A DNA stretch of 37,062 nucleotides from Flavobacterium macrobrachii (lineage in GTDB: Bacteria; Bacteroidota; Bacteroidia; Flavobacteriales; Flavobacteriaceae): assembly GCF_014486675.1 (NCBI RefSeq), contig NZ_JACTAC010000030.1:1-37062 (forward strand). The letters are read 5' to 3'. Positions 16,324 through 24,376 of this stretch are shown piece by piece; within the stretch, counting starts at the first letter, position 1, and the number at the start of each line of letters is the position of its first letter. The notes under the pieces are model-generated. The model saw nothing but the letters and a program-made list of their open reading frames with translations. It did no database searches and was not told the origin of the DNA. A program made the translations under genes and the position numbers.

Positions 16324-17628
16324 ATGATTTATATTGACAATATACTTTTTGCCATAATTTTAACGATTGGAGTTGGTTTTTTTGTAAAAAATGTAAAAAA
16401 ACTAATCCGAAATATTAAGCTCGGACAAGATGTAAACCGTACAGACAATTCCTCGGAACGATGGAAAAACATGGCGATGATTGCATTAGGTCAATCCAAA
16501 ATGGTAAAAAGACCCGTTTCGGGAATTTTACATATTATAGTGTATGTAGGTTTTGTAATCATCAATCTTGAAGTTTTAGAAATCATCATCGATGGATTGT
16601 TTGGAACACATAGAGTTTTTTCTTTTCTGGGAAGTCTTTATGGAATACTAATTGGTTCATTCGAAATATTAGCGGTTTTAGTTTTGGTAGCCGTTTTTGT
16701 TTTTTGGACACGAAGAAATATCATTAAGTTAAAACGTTTCACAAGTTCTGATTTAAATGGAAAACCAAAAAAAGATGCTGATATCATTCTGTATTTTGAA
16801 GTGGTTTTGATGTCTTTGTTTTTGATAATGAATGCTACTGATATTTATTTTCAACAAGCCAATTCTGGAAATATAATTTCACAATACATTTCTCCATTAT
16901 TTAGTTCATTATCACTTTTTGAAATTCAAGTAGTTGAAAGAACAGCTTGGTGGTTGCACATTGTTGGAATTTTGGTTTTCTTGAACTATTTGTACTATTC
17001 AAAACATTTACACATACTTTTAGCGTTTCCAAATACGTATTTTGCTGATTTGAATGTCAAAGGAAAATTCGACAATCTTGAAAGCGTAACCAAAGAAGTA
17101 AAACTAATGATGGATCCAAATGCCGATCCATTTGCAGCACAACCTGTTGATGAAAACGCTGTTCCAAGTAAATTTGGAGCTTCTGATGTTCAAGATTTGA
17201 ATTGGGTTCAGTTGTTAAATGCCTACACTTGTACTGAATGTGGACGTTGTACATCATCATGTCCAGCAAATCAAACAGGTAAAAAACTTTCGCCACGAAA
17301 AATCATGATGGATACACGTGATAGAATGGAAGAAGTTGGAAAAAATATCGATGCTAATAATGGGGTTTTTGTTCCAGATAATAAATCGTTATTAAATGAT
17401 TACATAACACCAGAAGAACTTTGGGCATGTACATCTTGTAACGCTTGTGTTGAAGAATGTCCGGTAAACATCAGTCCTTTATCTATTATTACAGATATGA
17501 GAAGATATTTGGTAATGGAACAAAGTGCTGCGCCACAATCGTTGAATGCTATGATGACCAATATTGAAAACAACGGCGCACCATGGCAATACAACCAAAT
17601 GGATCGATTAAATTGGAAAGATGAATAA
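16324..17628 (+). CDS. Membrane-bound 4Fe-4S electron-transfer protein
   Basis: The 434-residue protein has about five membrane segments in its first 230 residues and then two ferredoxin-like 4Fe-4S cluster motifs: CTECGRCTSSCP near residue 302 and CTSCNACVEECPVN near 370. The layout resembles a fusion of a NarI-like membrane anchor with a GlpC/HdrC-type cluster domain, which passes electrons between membrane quinone and a soluble partner. Its substrate is unknown. Two genes on, a protein of the HdrB/CCG type (18296-19087) is the natural partner. It follows the MlaD gene by 11 bases. The intergenic stretch after it carries palindromes and the reading then shifts to a HAD-like gene. Confidence 0.88.
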   Translation: MIYIDNILFAIILTIGVGFFVKNVKKLIRNIKLGQDVNRTDNSSERWKNMAMIALGQSKMVKRPVSGILHIIVYVGFVIINLEVLEIIIDGLFGTHRVFSFLGSLYGILIGSFEILAVLVLVAVFVFWTRRNIIKLKRFTSSDLNGKPKKDADIILYFEVVLMSLFLIMNATDIYFQQANSGNIISQYISPLFSSLSLFEIQVVERTAWWLHIVGILVFLNYLYYSKHLHILLAFPNTYFADLNVKGKFDNLESVTKEVKLMMDPNADPFAAQPVDENAVPSKFGASDVQDLNWVQLLNAYTCTECGRCTSSCPANQTGKKLSPRKIMMDTRDRMEEVGKNIDANNGVFVPDNKSLLNDYITPEELWACTSCNACVEECPVNISPLSIITDMRRYLVMEQSAAPQSLNAMMTNIENNGAPWQYNQMDRLNWKDE

Positions 17629-17701
17629 AAATGGGGTTTAAACCCATTTAAAAAATAAACTGATGCATTGCATCTGAATTGAATTGGGTTTTAACCCAAT
17701 C
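17629..17701. repeat. Cluster of three palindromes, REP-like
   Basis: Directly after the Fe-S gene's stop codon come GGGTTTAAACCC (17634-17645, extended by AAAT and ATTT arms), GATGCATTGCATC (17662-17674) and ATTGGGTTTTAACCCAAT (17683-17700). The first and third share the core TGGGTTT and its inverse, so the set looks like two related hairpins facing one another with a third between. No gene is in this stretch. It may be a REP/BIME-type element, a terminator pair or an mRNA-stabilising structure. There is no strong T tract after the first hairpin. Similar copies elsewhere in the window were not found. Confidence 0.5.
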
Positions 17702-17784
17702 AACAATAATAAACAGATAAATTCTCATATTGTGAGGCTTGAGGATTTGTCAAATGAATTTGAAAACACTATAAAAGTAAAAAA

Positions 17785-18231
17785 ATGAAAGCGGAAGACA
17801 TTGAAAAAAACTTACAAAGCATCACAGAAAACGGGCAACATTTAAGTCCAATTTTACCCGAGGGAATTAAGAATTACCTAATCGATATTGATGGAACAAT
17901 CTGTGACGATATTCCAAACGAAGAACCAGAAAGAATGTTAACTGCCGAAGTATATCCAGATGCATTAGTTACCTTAAACAAATGGTATGATGAAGGACAT
18001 ATCATATTTTTCTTCACATCTAGAACTGAAGCACACAGAGAATATACCGAACGTTGGTTAAAACAACACGGTTTCAAATATCATGGAATGGTAATGGGAA
18101 AACCACGTGGCGGAAACTACCATTGGATTGATAACCACTTGGTAAAAGCCACTCGTTACAGAGGGAAATTTACCGATTTAGTAGAAAAAGAAGTAACCAT
18201 TCAGGTGTTTGACGACGAACATCATGAATAA
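17785..18231 (+). CDS. HAD-superfamily-like hydrolase
   Basis: The 148-residue protein has the HAD catalytic motif as LIDIDGTICDD near residues 32-42, where the first Asp is the expected nucleophile. A second motif is FFFTSRTEAHREYTERWLKQ, like motif II of the small phosphatases related to PNK-type 3'-phosphatases. The conserved MGKPRGGNYHWIDNH may supply the remaining lysine and acid. Homologues are sometimes labelled phosphoheptose isomerase, but the SIS fold of GmhA is absent. Substrate is unknown. It is cytosolic, with no cap domain of note. The gene lies between two Fe-S genes that probably form one complex, so it may be an insertion or a functional partner. Confidence 0.8.
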   Translation: MKAEDIEKNLQSITENGQHLSPILPEGIKNYLIDIDGTICDDIPNEEPERMLTAEVYPDALVTLNKWYDEGHIIFFFTSRTEAHREYTERWLKQHGFKYHGMVMGKPRGGNYHWIDNHLVKATRYRGKFTDLVEKEVTIQVFDDEHHE

Positions 18232-18295
18232 TATTGTTTTTGTGTTTAAGCTATTTTAAACTCATAAACTTCATAAACCCATAAACATTTAAAAG

Positions 18296-19087
18296 ATGTC
18301 AGAAGTAATAAACGTGCCGACAATGGCAGAAATGTTAGCCCAAGGCAAACAACCCGAAGTATTATTTTGGGTTGGATGTGCAGGAAGTTTTGACGACAGA
18401 GCAAAAAAAATAACCAAAGCATTTGTTAAGATTTTAAATCGTGCCAATGTTGAATTTGCTGTTCTTGGAACCGAAGAAAGTTGTACTGGAGATCCAGCAA
18501 AACGTGCCGGAAATGAATTTTTGTTTCAAATGCAAGCCATGATGAACATCGAGGTTTTGAATGCTTACGAAGCTAAAAAAATTGTTACGGCTTGTCCGCA
18601 TTGTTTCAATACTCTGAAAAATGAATATCCAGAATTAGGTGGAAAATATGAAGTAATTCATCACACTGAGTTTTTGAAATCGCTTCTAGATACAGGACGA
18701 TTAACCATTGAAGGTGGACAATTTAAAGGAAAACGAATTACGTTTCACGATCCGTGTTATTTAGGAAGAGCAAACAATATTTATGAAGCACCAAGAGATT
18801 TAATTCAAAAATTGGATGCCGAATTAGTAGAAATGAAGCGCTCTAAAGCCAACGGATTATGTTGTGGTGCTGGTGGTGCACAAATGTTCAAAGATGCTGA
18901 ACCTGGAAACAAAGAAGTCAACATCGAAAGAACCGAAGATGCTTTGGAAACTAAACCGGAAATTATAGCTGCGGGTTGTCCATTTTGCAACACAATGATG
19001 ACTGATGGTGTAAAAGCCAAAGAAAAAGAAGCCGATGTAAAAGTGATGGATATTGCCGAACTGATTGCAAATGCACAAGATTTATAA
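18296..19087 (+). CDS. CCG-domain Fe-S protein (HdrB/GlpC-type)
   Basis: The 263-residue soluble protein has two copies of the cysteine-rich CCG domain. Visible pieces are FWVGCAGSFDDRAKK, the TACPHCFNTLK segment, FHDPCYLGR and LCCGAGGAQM, then AAGCPFCNTM near the end. These domains hold a noncubane or 4Fe-4S cluster and are found in HdrB, GlpC, LutA and GlcF, where they transfer electrons to or from a substrate enzyme. Together with the membrane ferredoxin protein at 16324-17628 it could form a complete GlpC-like electron carrier. The substrate cannot be told. Its neighbours downstream are a conserved small protein and a GH3 lipoprotein. Confidence 0.9.
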   Translation: MSEVINVPTMAEMLAQGKQPEVLFWVGCAGSFDDRAKKITKAFVKILNRANVEFAVLGTEESCTGDPAKRAGNEFLFQMQAMMNIEVLNAYEAKKIVTACPHCFNTLKNEYPELGGKYEVIHHTEFLKSLLDTGRLTIEGGQFKGKRITFHDPCYLGRANNIYEAPRDLIQKLDAELVEMKRSKANGLCCGAGGAQMFKDAEPGNKEVNIERTEDALETKPEIIAAGCPFCNTMMTDGVKAKEKEADVKVMDIAELIANAQDL

Positions 19088-19162
19088 TGCTAATATAAAA
19101 TATAAAATATTAAATATTCGGTATGTGAAGTTTAATATCTAATATTTAAAATTTAATATACT
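19088..19162. other. AT-rich gap with a repeated 13-mer
   Basis: The 75-base gap between two plus-strand genes is nearly all A and T. It contains ATATCTAATATTT at 19135-19147, which also occurs at 9596-9608 in the gap between pyrE and the SRPBCC gene; a shorter form, ATATCTAA, is at 37047-37054. It may be a dispersed intergenic repeat. Confidence 0.35.
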
Positions 19163-19645
19163 ATGTTTATTCCTTTTGATAATCTACCCGAAGAATCAAG
19201 AATTTGGATTTACCAATCCAATCGCAAATTTTCTGATGAAGAAATAGCCGAAATAGAAAGCGATTTAAAATCGTTCATAGAGAATTGGTCAGCTCACGGA
19301 ACAAGTCTTGAAGCTTCTTATTTGTTAAAATATAATCGATTTATAATATTTGCCGTTAACCAAGAAGTACAACAAGCAACTGGTTGTTCTATTGATAGTT
19401 CAGTAGTTTTTATTCAAGGTTTAGAGCAAAAGTATAAAGTAGATTTGCTTGATAAAATGAATGTAACATTCAAAAACGGCGAACATATTGCTCATAAATC
19501 TTTGATAGATTTTAAACGAATGGCAAAAGAAAAAGCAGTTACAGCCAATACTATCGTTTTTAATAATTTAGTCAACACTATAGAAGAGTTCAACGAAAAC
19601 TGGGAAGTTCCAGCAGGAGAAAGTTGGCATAGTCGTTTCTTTTAA
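19163..19645 (+). CDS. Conserved Bacteroidota protein, often labelled ABC transporter ATPase
   Basis: The 160-residue protein starts MFIPFDNLPEESRIWIYQSNRKF and ends VPAGESWHSRFF. Homologues in Flavobacteria are usually named ABC transporter ATPase, but no Walker A (GxxxxGKS/T), Walker B or ABC signature motif is present, so that name is not supported. The composition is soluble and mixed alpha/beta, without a signal peptide or membrane helix. It starts 75 bases after the Fe-S gene and ends 10 bases before the large GH3 lipoprotein gene, so it is probably part of one transcript. Function is unknown. Confidence 0.75.
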   Translation: MFIPFDNLPEESRIWIYQSNRKFSDEEIAEIESDLKSFIENWSAHGTSLEASYLLKYNRFIIFAVNQEVQQATGCSIDSSVVFIQGLEQKYKVDLLDKMNVTFKNGEHIAHKSLIDFKRMAKEKAVTANTIVFNNLVNTIEEFNENWEVPAGESWHSRFF

Positions 19646-19655
19646 TATTTTTTTC

Positions 19656-22600
19656 ATGAAGATTTTTTGGTTTAGAATAAGTTTGTTCTTGGCTTTGCTA
19701 TTTTTGGTAACGAATTGCTCGTCAACCAAAACAAAGTCTCATGCTGTAAAATCGGTTGCATTGGGAAATACAGGAATAGCTGAGGAAGAAGAAATTTATA
19801 TACCTCATTTAAAATCAGAAAGAAAGAATTTTTTTCCTGATACGGATGCTGAAACTCGATGGGTTGATAGCATTTATAACCAACTTTCCTTTGAAGAAAA
19901 AGTAGGGCAACTTTTTATGGTTGCAGCTTATTCTAACAAAGATGCTGCGCATATTGCTGAAATTGAAAAATTAGTAAGTGAATACAAAGTTGGCGGATTA
20001 ATCTTTTTTCAAGGCGGACCAAATCGTCAAGCCAAATTGACTAATCGTTATCAAGCCAAAGCCAAAGTTCCTTTGTTTATTGGGATTGATGCCGAATGGG
20101 GTTTGTCCATGCGATTGGACTCCACGTATCGTTATCCATTTAACATGACTTTAGGCGCAATTCAAGATTTGAAATTGATTGAAAAAGTAGGTGAGAACAT
20201 GGCAAAAGAATCAAAGCGAATGGGAGTCCATTTCAATTTTGCGCCGGTTTTAGATATCAATACCAATCCTAAAAACCCAATTATTGGTTTTCGTTCTTTT
20301 GGAGAAAATAAAGTAAATGTTACCGAAAAAGCAATAGCTTTGATGCAAGGTGTTCAAAGTCAAGGAGTGTTTTCTACCGGAAAGCATTTTCCAGGTCATG
20401 GTGATACTGCAACCGATTCGCATTATACTTTGCCAACAATTAATGCCACAAAAGAACATTTGGACAAAGTAGAATTGTATCCTTACAAACGAATGATTGA
20501 CGAAGGAATGGTCTCGGTAATGGTTGCTCATTTGAATGTTCCAAGTCTTGAATTCCGCGATAGACATCCAAGTTCGTTGTCTTATAATGTTGTGACCAAT
20601 TTGTTGAAACAAGAAATGGGTTTTGATGGATTAATTTTTACCGATGCCTTGAATATGAAAGGTGCAAGTAACTTCAAAAAACCAGGAGAAATTGATTTGG
20701 AAGCATTATTAGCTGGAAACGATGTATTGCTTTTTGCTGAAAATGTTCCCGTTGCGGTCGAGAAAATTTGCATGGCATATCAAGATAGTTTGTTGTCAGA
20801 AGAACGATTGGCTTATTCAGTTAAAAAGATTTTACGTTACAAATTTAAAGCAGGTTTAAATAGTTATAAACCAATTGATTTAACTAACTTATTTAAAGAT
20901 TTGAATGCAATTCCTAAAGACGCATTGCAATATGAATTGTATGAAAATATCGTTACTGTTTTAAAGAATGAACACGAAATTGTTCCAATTGAGAAATTAG
21001 ACCAAAAAATTGCCTATCTAAAAATGGGTGATGATACAAACACAACTTTTGTAAACACGCTTAAAAAATATACCGAAGTAACCGAAGTTGCAGATACCAA
21101 CATTGATAGTTTAAAGAAGCAATTAAAAGGTTATGACAAAGTAATTATTGGTTTTCATAAATCGGATAGAGCTTGGAAAAAGCACGATTTTACTGAAACC
21201 GAATTACTTTGGATACAAGAAATAGCAAAGCAGAACAAAGTAATTTTGGATGTTTTCACACGACCATATTCGTTGCTTCAAATTACCAATTTTGATCAAA
21301 TTGAAACCGTAATTGTTTCCTACCAAAATAATGATGTTTCTCAGGAAGTTTCTGCACAAATTATTTTTGGAGCTTTAAGCGCAAAAGGGAAATTGCCAGT
21401 TTCCATCAACAATTTTTTCAAAGTAGAAGATGGTTTAGAGACTTCAAAAAGTAATCGTCTTGGATTTACTGTTCCCGAAAATGTTGGAATGAGTTCGGAA
21501 AAATTAGCTCAAATTGATAAAATTGCTCAAAAAGCCATTGATGGAAAAATGGCACCAGGAATGCAAGTTTTAGTGGCTCGAAAGGGCAAAGTGATTTATC
21601 AAAAATCGTTTGGATATCAAACTTATGACAAGCAAACCAAAGTAAATAATGACGATTTGTATGATGTGGCTTCGTTGACTAAAATGATTGCTACATTGCC
21701 TAATGTAATGCAACAGTTTGACAATGGAAAAGTAACGCTGGAAACCACTTTGGGCGATATGTTACATCAATTTAGAAAATCCAATAAAAGTGAAATTACG
21801 TTTAAAGAATTGATGTCGCATTATTCAAGATTACAAGCATGGATACCTTTCTACAAAGCAACTTTAGATGTTAAAAATCAACCTTTGGAAAAATATTACA
21901 GAAAAACTTATACTGAAGGATTTACAAAACAAGTAGCCGAAAATTTATACATTCGCGACGATTATCACGATACTATTATGAAAAAAATAGTAGAAAGTAA
22001 TTTAATCGATAATAAAGAATACAAGTACAGCGATTTCACTTTTATTATTTTAAAGAAATATTTGGAGAAAACTACCGGAAAATCATTGGATGAACTAACA
22101 TACAAAAACTTCTACAAACCACTTGGGATGAACAATACAATGTACAATCCGTTGTTGAAGTTTGATTGTGGTAAAATTGCTCCAACCGAAGTTGATACTT
22201 ATTTCCGTCATACATTTTTACAAGGATATGTTCATGATATGGAAGCCGCAATGGAAGGCGGAATTGGCGGTCATGCTGGAATTTTTTCAAATGCAATGGA
22301 TGTTGCTAAAATGATGCAATTATTTCTTCAAAAAGGGAACTATGGTGGAATAACGTATTTTTCTCCCGAAACATTTGACGTTTTTAACACTTGTTTTTAT
22401 TGTGCGGAAGGAAATCGTCGCGGACTTGGATTTGATAAACCTCAGTTAGAAAAAACAGGACCAACGTGTGGATGTGTTTCTAAATCCAGTTTTGGACATA
22501 CTGGTTTTACTGGAACAATGGCTTGGGCTGATCCAGAAACTGAAATTGTATATGTTTTCCTTTCTAACAGAACGTTTCCTGATAGTAATGCTTCAAACAA

Positions 22601-22664
22601 ACTTTCAAAAGAAAAAATTAGAGAAGACATTCAAAAAATAATTCAAGAAGCAATTGTTGAATAA
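19656..22664 (+). CDS. Lipoprotein fusing a GH3 (NagZ-type) domain to a beta-lactamase-fold serine hydrolase
   Basis: This 1002-residue lipoprotein has a lipobox LVTNC (Cys at 21). Residues about 70-400 form a GH3 beta-N-acetylglucosaminidase: KHFPGHGDTATDSH near 243 holds the NagZ-type Asp-His dyad, and FTDALNM near 330 has the nucleophile Asp. A linker with a GH3 C-terminal-like domain follows (about 420-600). Residues about 610-1000 form a serine beta-lactamase/AmiE fold with SLTK at 673-676 (nucleophile Ser and general-base Lys), KYSDFTF near 790 and FGHTGFTGT near 950. In Bacillus subtilis the separate NagZ and AmiE proteins remove GlcNAc and the stem peptide from muropeptides in turn; this protein could do both. 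It ends the run of plus-strand genes and is followed by a strong terminator. Confidence 0.9.
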   Translation: MKIFWFRISLFLALLFLVTNCSSTKTKSHAVKSVALGNTGIAEEEEIYIPHLKSERKNFFPDTDAETRWVDSIYNQLSFEEKVGQLFMVAAYSNKDAAHIAEIEKLVSEYKVGGLIFFQGGPNRQAKLTNRYQAKAKVPLFIGIDAEWGLSMRLDSTYRYPFNMTLGAIQDLKLIEKVGENMAKESKRMGVHFNFAPVLDINTNPKNPIIGFRSFGENKVNVTEKAIALMQGVQSQGVFSTGKHFPGHGDTATDSHYTLPTINATKEHLDKVELYPYKRMIDEGMVSVMVAHLNVPSLEFRDRHPSSLSYNVVTNLLKQEMGFDGLIFTDALNMKGASNFKKPGEIDLEALLAGNDVLLFAENVPVAVEKICMAYQDSLLSEERLAYSVKKILRYKFKAGLNSYKPIDLTNLFKDLNAIPKDALQYELYENIVTVLKNEHEIVPIEKLDQKIAYLKMGDDTNTTFVNTLKKYTEVTEVADTNIDSLKKQLKGYDKVIIGFHKSDRAWKKHDFTETELLWIQEIAKQNKVILDVFTRPYSLLQITNFDQIETVIVSYQNNDVSQEVSAQIIFGALSAKGKLPVSINNFFKVEDGLETSKSNRLGFTVPENVGMSSEKLAQIDKIAQKAIDGKMAPGMQVLVARKGKVIYQKSFGYQTYDKQTKVNNDDLYDVASLTKMIATLPNVMQQFDNGKVTLETTLGDMLHQFRKSNKSEITFKELMSHYSRLQAWIPFYKATLDVKNQPLEKYYRKTYTEGFTKQVAENLYIRDDYHDTIMKKIVESNLIDNKEYKYSDFTFIILKKYLEKTTGKSLDELTYKNFYKPLGMNNTMYNPLLKFDCGKIAPTEVDTYFRHTFLQGYVHDMEAAMEGGIGGHAGIFSNAMDVAKMMQLFLQKGNYGGITYFSPETFDVFNTCFYCAEGNRRGLGFDKPQLEKTGPTCGCVSKSSFGHTGFTGTMAWADPETEIVYVFLSNRTFPDSNASNKLSKEKIREDIQKIIQEAIVE

Positions 22665-22669
22665 AAAAT

Positions 22670-22697
22670 AACCCCTAAATTTTTAAGTTTAGGGGTT
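22670..22697. terminator. Strong bidirectional terminator
   Basis: AACCCCTAAA (22670-22679) pairs with TTTAGGGGTT (22688-22697) around an eight-base loop. The plus strand continues with GTTTTTTTG and the minus strand has a long A-derived T tract. It lies between the GH3 lipoprotein and the convergent lipoprotein gene. Confidence 0.85.
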
Positions 22698-22707
22698 GTT
22701 TTTTTGA

Positions 22708-23103
22708 TCAGATTTTAGTTCTCGAAATTTCTTGACCTGTTGGATAACTTAAATCACCTTGATTTTCAACTGTAATAAATACTTCGCTAAACTCAAATGG
22801 AGTTACGGTTTTAAAAGTTGCTTTTTTACCGTTTTTTACTTGAATTTGTCCTACATTTTTTAAACCATAATCTTTAGTAACAATCCAAACACTATAATTG
22901 TTTCCTGGTGGCGATAATCTATCTGCACTAGCTAAATTTTTAGCATTTATTTCTAAAGTTATATTTTTATTGTTATCGGTTTTTTTCTTAACCAATATTT
23001 CAGCTGCTGGAACCGTTGTGGAAACTGGAAATTTGGCTTTGGTTGCACATGAAGTTAAAAAAGTTATAACAACAATCGATACTAAGAGTTTAATTTTTTT
23101 CAT
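22708..23103 (-). CDS. Small lipoprotein, function unknown
   Basis: The 131-residue product starts MKKIKLLVSIVVITFLTSC, a lipoprotein signal with Cys 19 in an LTSC lipobox. The mature part is basic and beta-rich, with a repeat-like rise of Val, Thr and Lys (VSTTVPAAEILVKKKTDNNKNITLEI) and a core GNNYSVWIVTKDYGLKNVGQIQVKNGKK that could be an immunoglobulin-like or similar sandwich. No named domain is recognised. It is separated by 84 bases from the next minus-strand gene (23188-23520) and shares a terminator with the GH3 gene. Function is unknown. Confidence 0.8.
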   Translation of the reverse strand: MKKIKLLVSIVVITFLTSCATKAKFPVSTTVPAAEILVKKKTDNNKNITLEINAKNLASADRLSPPGNNYSVWIVTKDYGLKNVGQIQVKNGKKATFKTVTPFEFSEVFITVENQGDLSYPTGQEISRTKI

Positions 23104-23187
23104 AGGATATTATTTTTATATTTAATATTACTATAAGATAATGAATATTAATTATAAAAGATAATACTTTAACTTAATTATAACGAA

Positions 23188-23520
23188 TTACTCAATAAAA
23201 CTAAATTTATCTTCAAACAATGAACCTATAATTGGGAGAGGAAGTCTTACTCCATACAAAGCACTTGTAATTCCAGCTATCCATAAAATAAAGAGTAACA
23301 TATTGTTTAACAAAATAACCAAGCTTATCGGATAGTTAAAAAATAGTTCAATTAAAATGATAACTAAATTGGTTATAATTGATATGATTCCCAAGCCTAA
23401 TGATTGTTTAAGATGGAATTTTAGTAATGATGATTTTTTGGAATACTTATAACTATTGTAAGCCATAAACCATCCAATCAACGTTATATAACAAACTAGC
23501 GATGCCGTTTTTTTTTTCAT
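23188..23520 (-). CDS. DUF4870/Tic20-like small membrane protein
   Basis: The 110-residue protein has a first hydrophobic segment with GWFMAYNSY, then a Lys/Ser-rich loop and HLKQSLGLGIISIIT, and two further membrane helices. The F-H-x-x-Q-S pattern after the first helix is a mark of the DUF4870 group, related to Tic20. The biochemical role is unknown. It is on the same strand as the response regulator gene, but 183 bases lie between, so co-transcription is uncertain. The intervening stretch has the AT-rich words noted in the findings. Confidence 0.75.
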   Translation of the reverse strand: MKKKTASLVCYITLIGWFMAYNSYKYSKKSSLLKFHLKQSLGLGIISIITNLVIILIELFFNYPISLVILLNNMLLFILWIAGITSALYGVRLPLPIIGSLFEDKFSFIE

Positions 23521-23703
23521 TACTTAAAAGTTTGAGTTTTTTAATTTTTATCCTCAAAAAACCTACTGCCATCATTGATTAGTTATCTAATGATAGACAA
23601 TAGGATTTCTTGGGATTACCACAAATTATGAATTACAAATTTATTTGTTTTGTAAAGGTTTATTGTAGAATTTGAATTCTGTAGTTATAGAATTGTTTCT
23701 ACA

Positions 23704-24339
23704 TTAGCTGTATAATTGAAAGGTGTCAATTAAATCTGCAAGATTGTCAATTTCTAGTTTTTCAAATATTCTATTTTTGAAAGTACTAACGGTTGATTTT
23801 TTAATAGAAAGCATATCAGCTATTTCCATATTCCCAAAGCCTTTTATCAATAGTCTAGCTACTTCAACTTCTCTATTAGACAAAAGTTCGAGTGGGTTGA
23901 TCGGTTTTTTGGAAATGTATGAATCTAAGATTTTATCTTTTATGTTTTGGGTAATGTATTTACCAGATACCATCATACTCTTTAAAGCTTGTTTCATTTC
24001 GTCTTCACTACTTCCTTTGTTTAAATATCCTGAAGCTCCAGCATTCAAATAACGCAAGGCATAAATATCTTCATCATAAGCAGAAAAAATTAGAATTTTT
24101 GTATCAGGTTGAATGGCCTTAGTATCAGAAATAATATTTAAACTGTTACCATCAGGAAAGTTGATGTCTAATATCATCAAATCAATTCTATTTTCTCGTA
24201 CTATTTTTAAAATTTCTTTAAAACTACCCGCATGAAAAATTTTTGCACTGAAGAACAATTCTTTTATTAATAATGAAATTCCTTGTCTTACAATACTGTG
24301 ATCATCTGCTATTAAAAAGGTTGGCTGGTTTTGTTTCAT
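23704..24339 (-). CDS. NarL/LuxR-type response regulator
   Basis: The 211-residue protein has an N-terminal receiver domain with the acidic pair D12-D13, the phosphoacceptor D58 in LMILDINFPDG and the conserved K108 (YLNKG). A C-terminal LuxR helix-turn-helix runs from about residue 145, with LSNREVEVARLLIKGFGNMEIADML and TVSTFKNRIFEKL as recognition helix region. It is a DNA-binding transcription regulator activated by phosphorylation. The gene follows the histidine kinase gene by 37 bases on the same strand, so the pair forms a two-component system. Target genes are unknown. Confidence 0.93.
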   Translation of the reverse strand: MKQNQPTFLIADDHSIVRQGISLLIKELFFSAKIFHAGSFKEILKIVRENRIDLMILDINFPDGNSLNIISDTKAIQPDTKILIFSAYDEDIYALRYLNAGASGYLNKGSSEDEMKQALKSMMVSGKYITQNIKDKILDSYISKKPINPLELLSNREVEVARLLIKGFGNMEIADMLSIKKSTVSTFKNRIFEKLEIDNLADLIDTFQLYS

Positions 24340-24376
24340 GATTTGTTGGCTTTAGATTGGTTTTGTTTAGTATTGT

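Noticed and set aside
17785..18231. Phosphoheptose isomerase (GmhA) as the identity of the HAD-like gene
   Set aside because: No SIS-domain motifs are present. The DIDGT motif points to the HAD superfamily.
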